NCBI GenBank assembly: GCA_022615255.1
Contig: JAKEHC010000035.1
Span: 1-5,030 of the forward strand
Length of the DNA: 5,030 nt
Direction of reading: 5' to 3'
From: Candidatus Dadabacteria bacterium
GTDB taxonomy: Bacteria; Desulfobacterota_D; UBA1144; Nemesobacterales; CSP1-2
Made by a program: the position numbers and the translations under genes. Shown here in pieces: positions 1 to 5,030 of this stretch. The stretch's first letter is position 1, and every line of letters starts with the position of its first letter. The notes under the pieces are model-generated. The model had not been told where the DNA came from. It did not search any database and worked only from the letters and a program-made list of their open reading frames with translations.

Positions 1-104
1 ATATATGAAGCTAACGCATATATCTTTTGCTGAAGAAAAACTTCTGAAAGGTAATGGCGTTAACATGCAGTTTATTTTATAGGGAACTTGTGGATTAAGT
101 CTGT

Positions 105-611
105 TCAAGGGAATTCAAAACCTATCACCCACAAAGGATAATCTGGAGCAAGATATTTATATCGTTTTGCTAACGAAGAGTAAAAGGGTTTATTCTCCGG
201 TTTGCGAGACTCTGGTGCAATGAATATTCCGAGTCTCATATATCCGGTTCTAAAAACCCTTGACATATAGAATGCATTAACAGCTCTTCTGATGTCTGAG
301 AGCTCAATTTCTATGAATATCCAGCGTTCATCTTTCTTATACCCTAAGTCAGCTTGGTAATCAGATTCTGGATACCGTGGATGGTCAAACCAGTTTCTAT
401 TAGTAAAAGCAACAAGCAGGGGTTTTTGTAGTGCCGTTACATATTTCCCTTGGGTAATTGGAACAGAGAGAATTAAATCTTCAAAATAGTCAGGTGTAAG
501 ATCGAATTCTTTTAACATCCGAAGTACATATTGTTTCGAGTGGATTTCACCTTCCGGATGTCCAAAAAATTTACCAAAAGCACCATCTGCTTGTTTATCG
601 AGGAGTTTCAT
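105..611 (-). CDS. Hypothetical protein, possible PD-(D/E)XK nuclease-like fold
   Basis: I do not recognise a named family for this 168-residue protein. It has no signal peptide or membrane segment and should be cytoplasmic. ATG at 611 is the first start possible, because an in-frame TAG lies at 620-618. The centre shows a nuclease-like pattern: a beta strand with D88 (context SDYQADLGY), a charged turn (KKDE, 92-95), then a hydrophobic strand WIFIEIEL (97-104) carrying E101 and E103. An amphipathic helix (about 105-120) and a strand, LGIFIAP (127-133), follow. This order, and the D-x12-E-x-E spacing, match the PD-(D/E)XK core; BamHI is known to use an E-x-E variant, and the helix plus 'GIFI' strand recall BglII-type enzymes. 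At 168 residues it is shorter than those enzymes (just over 200). No DNA methyltransferase or other partner lies beside it. The gene being real is likely; the fold is an inference from pattern alone, and DNA cleavage is unproven. Confidence 0.75.
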   Translation of the reverse strand: MKLLDKQADGAFGKFFGHPEGEIHSKQYVLRMLKEFDLTPDYFEDLILSVPITQGKYVTALQKPLLVAFTNRNWFDHPRYPESDYQADLGYKKDERWIFIEIELSDIRRAVNAFYMSRVFRTGYMRLGIFIAPESRKPENKPFYSSLAKRYKYLAPDYPLWVIGFEFP

Positions 612-624
612 TTCACACTATCTG

Positions 625-630
625 TCTCCT
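625..630 (-). promoter_or_regulatory. Shine-Dalgarno-like AGGAGA upstream of the 611 start
   Basis: On the minus strand AGGAGA is a near-perfect ribosome-binding core, but it sits 13 nt before the ATG at 611, longer than the usual 5-9 nt. No in-frame start codon lies closer to it, since a TAG at 620-618 intervenes. Translation may therefore be modest. The site still supports the start at 611. Confidence 0.5.
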
Positions 631-727
631 GATTTCTTAATAAAGTCTAAGCAAGCTGTTATGTTACCAGCTGACTATTTAGTAATATAAGTAATATCCC
701 AGTTTTTTAAGTTTTTGTGCCCTAACA

Positions 728-793
728 ATGCTTGAATATATCTCAGACCCGTGCTCCCTTCAAGTATAATCGTTTAAAGCTAGTGAGATATAT
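728..793. repeat. Two interleaved inverted repeats in the nuoN-downstream intergenic region
   Basis: The first repeat pairs 728-736 with 759-767: nine base pairs including one G-T, with core CTTGAA / TTCAAG and a 22-nt loop. The second is a perfect 10-bp repeat, ATATATCTCA (736-745) with TGAGATATAT (784-793), and a 38-nt loop. The arms interleave, so the two RNA stems would compete or form a pseudoknot topology. Neither is followed by a run of T on the minus strand, so a classical nuoN terminator is not supported. The first repeat covers the candidate promoter, which makes a regulator-binding site a reasonable alternative. Confidence 0.4.
735..763 (-). promoter_or_regulatory. Candidate sigma-70 promoter for the 105-611 gene
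   Basis: The minus strand reads TTGAAG (763-758), exactly 17 nt, then TATATT (740-735). These match the consensus hexamers at 4 of 6 and 5 of 6 positions with the ideal spacing. Transcription would start near 728, leaving a leader of roughly 115 nt before the ATG at 611. The promoter starts 43 nt past the nuoN stop codon, which suggests the two genes are separate units. An imperfect inverted repeat spans both boxes and could be an operator. Confidence 0.45.
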
Positions 794-805
794 GGAATTA
801 ACTCT

Positions 806-2269
806 TTATTTCGCTTGTAGCGCCAGAAGAAACGAGTCGGCGGCTTTGAGTGCGAGGTCCCATGAGTAAAAAGGGAATAGCCCTAGGATAATGGTACCTA
901 TTGTCAGAATGATAAGTGCAACGGCTGAGGTTGGCTTAAAGGATGGAAACTCGACCTTTTCTTCCCTCATATAGGCGTATACAAGTACCCTTAGATAATA
1001 ATAAGCGGAGAGAACGCTGTTTAGTATCGCTATCACAACAAGCCAGTAGAATTCGGCTCTTACGCCTGAAAGAAATACTCTGTATTTTGCAAAAAAACCG
1101 ATTGTAGGCGGAACACCGGCTAGGGAGAACATGAATATTCCCAAGGCTAATGCCGCAAGTGGTTTTTTTTCCCAAAGTCCTGATATATCATCGAACGTTT
1201 CACATTCTTTCCCATTCGCTGAAAGGTAAGTTAATACACCAAATGCTCCTAGATTCATAAAGGTATATGCAAAGAGATAATAAAGCACACTGCTTAAGCC
1301 AAGCTTTGTTTCTACATATGCGGCTACAATCCCCACGAGGGCGTATCCAGCATGGGCAATGCTTGAATAAGCCAGCATTCTTTTAATACTCTTCTGAGTT
1401 AAGGCGGCAAGGTTTCCTATTGTCATTGTAAACACTGAAACGATCCAGAGAACCTGGGTCCAGCTTGTATCGATCAGGGAGAATCCTTCAAAGAGAACCC
1501 TTAAAAGAATTGCAAAAGCCGCCGCTTTAACACCCACAGACATAAACCCTGTAACCGCGATAGGCGCCCCTTCGTAGACATCCGGTATCCACTGATGAAG
1601 AGGGAAGGCTCCTATTTTAAATATGAACCCTACGAGTATCAGGGCTGTTCCGGCGAGGAATAGAGGGTTTGTTATGTCGAATCTCTTTGCAATCTGATCA
1701 AGGAATATCGTTCCTGACGCTCCATAGATTAACGCTATTCCATAAAGAAGTATTGCCGAGGCAAATCCGCCTAAAACGAGGTATTTTATTCCAGCCTCAG
1801 ACGAACGTTTTGATCTTCTATTAAAGCCTGAAAGGATATAAACAGAGATTGACATGATTTCAAATCCTAGAAAAAGGGACATGAATTCATTTGCTGAGCT
1901 TAGAATCATCATACCGGAGGTGGAGAAGAGTATCAGGGCGTAATATTCATTGGCTTTTAAATTCATGCTCGCCACATAATCTTTTGATAACACAATGGCA
2001 AGAAAAGAGCCAATCAGAAAAATAAGGTTAAAGTATGCGCAAAATTCATCTAAAGAGAGTGCGCCTGCAAACGCACTGGCTGTCTGATGAAATCTTTCAA
2101 GATTAAGCGCGAAACCGACTGCGAGCCCTAGAAGCGCAATCCAGAAGATCTCACCCTTTGCCTTACCTTTTACCAAGGGGTCAATGATCATCACTACTAT
2201 GCCAGTAAGTATTAACGCAAGCTCAGGGCCGATAAGGAGTGTGCTTCTTAACGCCTCAATTGAATCCAT
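806..2269 (-). CDS. nuoN: NADH-quinone oxidoreductase subunit N (complex I, ND2-like)
   Basis: This is a 487-residue membrane protein, essentially the same length as E. coli NuoN (485). It is one of the three antiporter-like subunits (L, M, N) of respiratory complex I in the inner membrane and couples quinone reduction to proton translocation. Nearly the whole length consists of hydrophobic segments, consistent with about 14 transmembrane helices. The charged residues expected of the proton channel are present: E108 (NEYYALI), E137 (GFEIMS, discontinuous-helix glutamate), K162 (EAGIKYL), K218 (IFKIGAFPLHQW), K248 (SVGVKAAAF) and K395 (GFFAKYRVF). The signatures FPLHQWIPDVYEGAP (222-236) and KRMLAYSSIAHAGYAL (296-311) are typical. 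The ATG at 2269 is preceded by GGAGA with a 4-nt gap. No nuoM or other nuo gene is adjacent: the upstream gene is an amidase-like protein, and the gene has its own candidate promoter. It looks intact and functional. Confidence 0.97.
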   Translation of the reverse strand: MDSIEALRSTLLIGPELALILTGIVVMIIDPLVKGKAKGEIFWIALLGLAVGFALNLERFHQTASAFAGALSLDEFCAYFNLIFLIGSFLAIVLSKDYVASMNLKANEYYALILFSTSGMMILSSANEFMSLFLGFEIMSISVYILSGFNRRSKRSSEAGIKYLVLGGFASAILLYGIALIYGASGTIFLDQIAKRFDITNPLFLAGTALILVGFIFKIGAFPLHQWIPDVYEGAPIAVTGFMSVGVKAAAFAILLRVLFEGFSLIDTSWTQVLWIVSVFTMTIGNLAALTQKSIKRMLAYSSIAHAGYALVGIVAAYVETKLGLSSVLYYLFAYTFMNLGAFGVLTYLSANGKECETFDDISGLWEKKPLAALALGIFMFSLAGVPPTIGFFAKYRVFLSGVRAEFYWLVVIAILNSVLSAYYYLRVLVYAYMREEKVEFPSFKPTSAVALIILTIGTIILGLFPFYSWDLALKAADSFLLALQAK

Positions 2270-2273
2270 ATAA

Positions 2274-2278
2274 TCTCC
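2274..2278 (-). promoter_or_regulatory. Ribosome-binding site of nuoN
   Basis: GGAGA on the minus strand ends 4 nt before the ATG at 2269. It is the clearest Shine-Dalgarno placement in the window and fixes the nuoN start. Confidence 0.75.
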
Positions 2279-2318
2279 ATGAATCTACAGGAAACTTGGC
2301 TGACAATTCGAGTAGTCT

Positions 2319-2347
2319 AGTATTGGCAAGGGTAGGGGGGTTGTCAA
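2319..2347 (-). promoter_or_regulatory. Candidate sigma-70 promoter of nuoN
   Basis: The minus strand carries a perfect TTGACA (2347-2342), a 17-nt spacer, then AATACT (2324-2319), which matches the -10 consensus at 4 of 6 positions. The start would fall near 2312, giving a leader of roughly 40 nt ahead of nuoN. The spacer contains a run of six C. The TTGACA overlaps a 6-bp inverted repeat (TGACAA 2301-2306 / TTGTCA 2341-2346). No terminator with a T-tract lies between this site and the stop of the upstream gene at 2378, so read-through into nuoN is also possible. Confidence 0.5.
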
Positions 2348-2377
2348 ATTTATTCACAAGGTCCTTATTACCATTGC

Positions 2378-3229
2378 TTATTTCGGTCTGAATATAACTA
2401 TACCAGGCTTATTCGATATATAGCTCATAAAATCCTCATCTATCACTTTCCTGTGTTGATCTAATGAAGAAGCGTGTCTTAAATATACCTTATCTGTGTG
2501 TTTGATGAGTATTCCCACATGCGAAACATCGAGCCCATCGAGGTTGGAATATATGCCGATATAATCCCCGGATCTGAGTTTTAACAGTATTTCATCATCA
2601 AGGGCATGTGAAGGAATGAAATGAACCTTTCTTTCCTTGGGGGGAATCCCAGGGAGAAAATAGGCGCCGTCCATTTTCTCATTTAGTGTTTTAAGAGCTG
2701 TTTTGGTCTTGTCTCCACCGATTTTTTCGGTGATATCGTCAACGTGACTTGAGTTAAAGTACTCCCAATCTGTAAAGAAGTGATTCCTATTTAGAAAGCT
2801 AACACTTCCGGACCGGTATCTTACAGTCCTTAGATTCTCCCTAAATTCGTGGAAAGAGTTTGAAAGACGCATAGCCTCTACATAATCAACGTAAGTAAAA
2901 CAGTCAACTCCCTCTAGGTCTATGACAAATACCTCGGGTGTGCTTATGTCTCCTATCAATGTTGATTCTTGGTAATGCACGTTTAAAAACTTTTCTGAAA
3001 GAAAATCTATTCTTTTGCTCACATCCTTAAGCTGGGATGATTCATTAATGATTTGGTTCAGTCGGCTCTCATTCCATTTGCCCAGAGTAATCAACTCTTC
3101 GGTATTTACAATTGGATTAGTTTGGTTTGAACCAGAAGCAAATGAAACAGCCTCAATAAATATTCCAATAAGTAATATGCGCAATATTGACTTTATGAAT
3201 CTTTTTGCACAGATTATTATAATATCCAT
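2378..3229 (-). CDS. Exported DUF1460-type (NlpC/P60-like) N-acetylmuramoyl-L-alanine amidase-like protein
   Basis: With the start chosen here the product is 283 residues. It opens with a signal-peptide-like segment: hydrophobic and basic residues (CAKRFIKS), then ILLIGIFIEAVSFA, with possible cleavage after SFA near residue 30, so it should act in the periplasm or cell envelope. The mature part fits DUF1460, a cysteine peptidase-like family related to NlpC/P60 that cuts peptidoglycan. It has the catalytic-type cysteine in GVDCFTYVDYVEA (C110), the family motif NRNHFFTDW (147-155), a histidine in DVSHVGILIK (H237) and a third polar residue in LRHASS (H252), giving a plausible Cys-His-His triad. 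The frame extends upstream to a TTG at 3292, with another ATG at 3268. Both would overlap the methyltransferase gene, and neither has a ribosome-binding site, whereas ATG 3229 has AGGG 6 nt upstream and begins at the signal peptide. The gap to the upstream gene is 22 nt, implying co-transcription. Its specificity (recycling, remodelling or defence) cannot be read from the sequence. Confidence 0.85.
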   Translation of the reverse strand: MDIIIICAKRFIKSILRILLIGIFIEAVSFASGSNQTNPIVNTEELITLGKWNESRLNQIINESSQLKDVSKRIDFLSEKFLNVHYQESTLIGDISTPEVFVIDLEGVDCFTYVDYVEAMRLSNSFHEFRENLRTVRYRSGSVSFLNRNHFFTDWEYFNSSHVDDITEKIGGDKTKTALKTLNEKMDGAYFLPGIPPKERKVHFIPSHALDDEILLKLRSGDYIGIYSNLDGLDVSHVGILIKHTDKVYLRHASSLDQHRKVIDEDFMSYISNKPGIVIFRPK

Positions 3230-3235
3230 TAAAAA

Positions 3236-3239
3236 CCCT
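3236..3239 (-). promoter_or_regulatory. Weak Shine-Dalgarno deciding the amidase start
   Basis: AGGG on the minus strand, 6 nt before the ATG at 3229, supports this start over the TTG at 3292 and the ATG at 3268, which have no purine-rich site ahead of them. It lies in the 22-nt gap after the methyltransferase stop codon (TGA, 3254-3252). Confidence 0.45.
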
Positions 3240-3251
3240 GCAGGCTTCCTG

Positions 3252-4016
3252 TCATTCAATCTGTCCATAATACACTTTTGTATTGTAATCAAATTTTACC
3301 TTTCCATCAGCCTCAAATTCAAGAAAGATTCTCCGAAGCTCACTCATCATCGGTTCATAATTAGGATTGTCTTTCATCGGCGCATAGGACGATGAGAGAA
3401 CCCTCCCTTTTAAACCCCTCAAATCAAAAACCTGAAGGTTTTGGTATATCTTAACCCTATAGGAATTATGCCCGAAAAAATCGGCAAGAACCCTGTTTTC
3501 GGGGATTTGTTGTTTGACCTTCTTGTAATCAGTTCCAAACTTATAAAGTAATTCATCGTATGCCCTTAAAAAAGCAGTGGAATCTACTCTTCTGTCGTTC
3601 CAGATTAATATAACCCAGCCCTTAGGCTTTAATATTCGCAAGAATTCCTTTCTGGATTTATTCATATCAAACCAATGGAAAGCCTGTCCGGCAGTTATGA
3701 AATCCACGCTTTGACTTTCGAGATTCGTTGATTCGGCGCTGCCGTCTAAACTCTTAAAGCCAGGATATTCTTTTAGGAGTTTTTGAGCGACTTTTCTCAT
3801 CTCCTTATTTGGCTCAACACCAAAGACGATATTTTCGTTTTTTAGGAATAATCTGGATAGAATTCCAGTGCCTGAACCAATATCTGCGATAACTGAAGAT
3901 GATAGAAGACCACACTCCGCTCTTAATAACCTTATAATCGCTGATGGGTAATTAGGGCGGTATTTATCATAATACCGTGCCCTTTTAGAAAACCTTTTAG
4001 TTGGATCACTATGCAT
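3252..4016 (-). CDS. Class I SAM-dependent methyltransferase (Methyltransf_11 type)
   Basis: The 254-residue soluble protein has the Rossmann-type methyltransferase core. Motif I is VIADIGSGTGILSR (42-55), the glycine-rich SAM-binding loop. The acidic end of strand 2 is FGVEPNKEM (65-73, ribose-binding E). The later motifs are DFITAGQAFHWFD (105-117) and LKPKGWVILIWNDRR (129-143). The QAFHWFD and the C-terminal SSSYAP (208-213) and DYNTKVYYGQ segments are typical of a bacterial family of small-molecule methyltransferases with undefined substrates. There is no NPPY/DPPY motif, so DNA methylation is unlikely. The frame extends to a TTG at 4031, but the ATG at 4016 is preferred: it has GAGAA 8 nt upstream, and the family-like N-terminus (KRFSKRARYYDKYRPNYP) begins just after it. 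The gene is followed after 22 nt by the amidase-like gene and diverges from the lyase gene. The substrate is unknown. Confidence 0.9.
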   Translation of the reverse strand: MHSDPTKRFSKRARYYDKYRPNYPSAIIRLLRAECGLLSSSVIADIGSGTGILSRLFLKNENIVFGVEPNKEMRKVAQKLLKEYPGFKSLDGSAESTNLESQSVDFITAGQAFHWFDMNKSRKEFLRILKPKGWVILIWNDRRVDSTAFLRAYDELLYKFGTDYKKVKQQIPENRVLADFFGHNSYRVKIYQNLQVFDLRGLKGRVLSSSYAPMKDNPNYEPMMSELRRIFLEFEADGKVKFDYNTKVYYGQIE

Positions 4017-4024
4017 ATTTTGTG

Positions 4025-4029
4025 TTCTC
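4025..4029 (-). promoter_or_regulatory. Ribosome-binding site favouring the methyltransferase ATG at 4016
   Basis: GAGAA on the minus strand lies 8 nt before the ATG at 4016. It would fall inside the coding region if the TTG at 4031 were used, and no Shine-Dalgarno precedes that TTG, so the ATG is the better start. Confidence 0.4.
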
Positions 4030-4042
4030 AATATGTGTTTAT

Positions 4043-4065
4043 AATCATTTAAAGGTGAATCATTT
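4043..4065. repeat. Short direct repeat AATCATTT upstream of the methyltransferase gene
   Basis: AATCATTT occurs at 4043-4050 and again at 4058-4065, a 15-bp period, in the leader between the candidate promoter and the methyltransferase start. It could be a tandem regulator half-site or a chance repeat in AT-rich sequence. Confidence 0.25.
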
Positions 4066-4089
4066 GTAGATTTATGCAGTGATTATCTA

Positions 4090-4118
4090 ATTTTACCTAA
4101 ACCCGCATTTCTTGACAC
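4090..4118 (-). promoter_or_regulatory. Candidate promoter of the methyltransferase-amidase operon
   Basis: The minus strand reads GTGTCA (4118-4113), 17 nt, then TAAAAT (4095-4090), matching the consensus hexamers at 4 and 5 of 6 positions. Transcription would start near 4083, about 67 nt before the ATG at 4016. Its -35 box falls on the -35 box of the divergent lyase promoter. Confidence 0.4.
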
Positions 4119-4141
4119 TTTGTAAGCAAGTAAGTTACTAT
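4112..4141 (+). promoter_or_regulatory. Candidate promoter of the lyase gene
   Basis: A perfect TTGACA (4112-4117) is followed after 18 nt by TACTAT (4136-4141), a 4-of-6 match that keeps the key TA and the final T. The start would be near 4148, leaving a leader of about 35 nt before the ATG at 4184. Confidence 0.5.
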
Positions 4142-4183
4142 TCAGAAATCATAACGACATGCCTTTTACCGCACAAACTATTT

Positions 4184-5030
4184 ATGACCCGCGGACATCA
4201 ACTTCGTGAAATTCTTAAAAAGCCTGGGTTGTTTGTTCTGCCCGGTGTTTATGATTGTATCAGCGCAAGGCTTACTGAGCGGCTCGGTTACGAGGTTGTA
4301 TTCACAAGCGGGTTCGGCATATCTGCCTCGACACTCGGGCGTCCGGATTTTGGGTTTCTAACAGCTACAGAGATGCTTTGGAGTGTTGGGCGCATCGCAC
4401 AATCTGTAAACATTCCACTCGTAGCTGATATCGATACAGGTTACGGCAATCCTCTAAACGTCATGAGAACCGTTTCGGATGCTGTGACATTAGGCGTTGG
4501 AGGCATAATACTCGAAGATCAGGAGTGGCCTAAGAAATGCGGTCATTTCGAGGGCAAGCACGTGATTTCCAAGGAGGAGCAGGTAGAGAAGATCCGCGCC
4601 GCAGTTGATGTTAGATCGGACAGCGGTTTGGTCATTATTGCCCGTACTGATTGTCGAAGAGAGCTTGGGCTCGGTGAAGCGGTTCGGAGGAGCCAAGCCT
4701 ATTTAGAAGCCGGCGCAGATATAATTTTTATTGAGGCTCCAGAGTCTATTAGCGAACTTAGAGAAATCGCGGATGCATTTCCGGGCGTTCCACTATTCGC
4801 TAATATGGTTGAGGGCGGAAGAACTCCCATACTGAGTGCGGAAGAGCTTCAGAAAATGGGGTTCAAGATAGCGGTTTTTCCGTTATCGGGTTTATTTGCT
4901 GCTACAAAGGCAATCGAAGCCTGTCTCAGTTACCTGAAAGAGCACGGCACGACAGTAGGTTTTGCGGATACATTTTCCTTTCAAGAATTTGAGATGCTGA
5001 TTGAAGTGCCCAAATATCACGAGCTTGAGG
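4184..5030 (+). CDS. Isocitrate lyase/PEP mutase superfamily enzyme (2-methylisocitrate lyase-like), 3' end cut off
   Basis: This gene runs off the right edge. 282 residues are visible, and the family usually ends near 285-300, so only a short tail is missing. It is a cytoplasmic TIM-barrel enzyme of the isocitrate lyase/phosphoenolpyruvate mutase superfamily, whose members make or break C-C or C-P bonds next to a carboxylate using Mg2+. Visible signatures are PGVYDCISARL (20-30), the substrate-binding TSGFG (41-45), the metal-binding ADIDTGYGNP (81-90; D82 and D84), LEDQ (110-113), the active-site loop PKKCGH (116-121; C119), ARTD (153-156), IEAP (183-186) and NMVEGGRTP (207-215). The KKCGH cysteine loop points to a C-C lyase (methylisocitrate or dimethylmalate lyase type) or an oxaloacetate decarboxylase relative, and against PEP mutase. 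No prpC/prpD neighbour is present to settle the substrate. ATG 4184 matches the usual family N-terminus but has no Shine-Dalgarno. Confidence 0.92.
   Translation, partial: MTRGHQLREILKKPGLFVLPGVYDCISARLTERLGYEVVFTSGFGISASTLGRPDFGFLTATEMLWSVGRIAQSVNIPLVADIDTGYGNPLNVMRTVSDAVTLGVGGIILEDQEWPKKCGHFEGKHVISKEEQVEKIRAAVDVRSDSGLVIIARTDCRRELGLGEAVRRSQAYLEAGADIIFIEAPESISELREIADAFPGVPLFANMVEGGRTPILSAEELQKMGFKIAVFPLSGLFAATKAIEACLSYLKEHGTTVGFADTFSFQEFEMLIEVPKYHELE

Noticed and set aside
1..23. Inverted repeat ATATATG / CATATAT with a 9-nt loop
   Set aside because: It is only 7 bp, AT-only except for one G-C pair, and has no T-run, so it is not a supported terminator for the 105-611 gene.
1..82. Short plus-strand frame (ATG at 5, TAG at 80-82, 25 codons) and a minus-strand frame from ATG at 66 open to the left edge
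   Set aside because: Neither has a ribosome-binding site or a recognisable protein pattern, and both touch the window edge. They could be gene ends, but the sequence does not support that.
260..265. Perfect TTGACA on the plus strand inside the 105-611 gene
   Set aside because: No -10 box lies at 16-18 nt spacing and no plus-strand gene follows.
936..1175. 79-codon minus-strand open frame within nuoN
   Set aside because: It is an out-of-frame shadow of the strongly supported nuoN coding sequence and has no family features.
2348..2377. Terminator after the amidase-like gene
   Set aside because: The only pairing is a tiny AAGG/CCTT element without a stable stem or T-tract.
3015..3395. 126-codon plus-strand open frame across the amidase-methyltransferase junction
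   Set aside because: It runs antisense to two genes with clear conserved motifs, and its translation is a low-complexity hydrophobic mixture.
3252..4016. Restriction-modification pairing of the methyltransferase with the nuclease-like protein
   Set aside because: The methyltransferase lacks the NPPY/DPPY or PCQ motifs of DNA methyltransferases, matches a small-molecule family, and is separated from the other gene by nuoN and the amidase-like gene.
4490..4696. 68-codon minus-strand open frame
   Set aside because: It is antisense to the lyase gene, over its conserved KKCGH and ARTD regions.

Overview
The window carries five protein-coding genes. Four lie on the minus strand and one, cut by the right edge, lies on the plus strand. 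A NuoN respiratory subunit, a signal-peptide-bearing cell-wall amidase-like protein of the DUF1460 type and moderate-to-low GC suggest a free-living, Gram-negative-type bacterium with an aerobic or anaerobic respiratory chain. The phylum cannot be fixed from this sequence. The right-hand lyase gene is somewhat richer in G+C than its neighbours (about 53% in one 60-base sample, against 43% in a sample from the methyltransferase gene).

Layout from left to right. Positions 1-104 hold no convincing gene. Positions 105-611 (minus) encode a 168-residue soluble protein of unknown family, whose central D-x12-E-x-E pattern and predicted secondary structure resemble the PD-(D/E)XK nuclease core, especially BamHI/BglII-like enzymes. 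Positions 612-805 are non-coding and contain a good candidate promoter for that gene, set inside overlapping inverted repeats. Positions 806-2269 (minus) encode a full-length NuoN, the ND2-like proton-pumping membrane subunit of NADH-quinone oxidoreductase. It stands without nuoM or any other nuo gene beside it and has its own candidate promoter at 2319-2347.

Positions 2378-3229 (minus) encode an exported NlpC/P60-like amidase of the DUF1460 family. It lies 22 nt downstream of a class I SAM-dependent methyltransferase gene (3252-4016, minus), and the two are probably co-transcribed. For both genes the longest reading frame begins with TTG, but the internal ATG starts used here fit the sequence better.

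Positions 4017-4183 form a divergent control region. A consensus TTGACA for the plus-strand gene overlaps, on the opposite strand, the candidate -35 box of the methyltransferase-amidase pair. The plus-strand gene (4184 to the edge) encodes an isocitrate lyase/PEP mutase superfamily enzyme with the lyase-type KKCGH active-site loop. It lacks only its last few residues.

The genes do not form one pathway. They read as several short, independently promoted transcription units. No mobile element, CRISPR array, tRNA or rRNA was seen. The most unusual points are the candidate solitary nuclease, the isolated nuoN, and the shared -35 of the divergent promoters.
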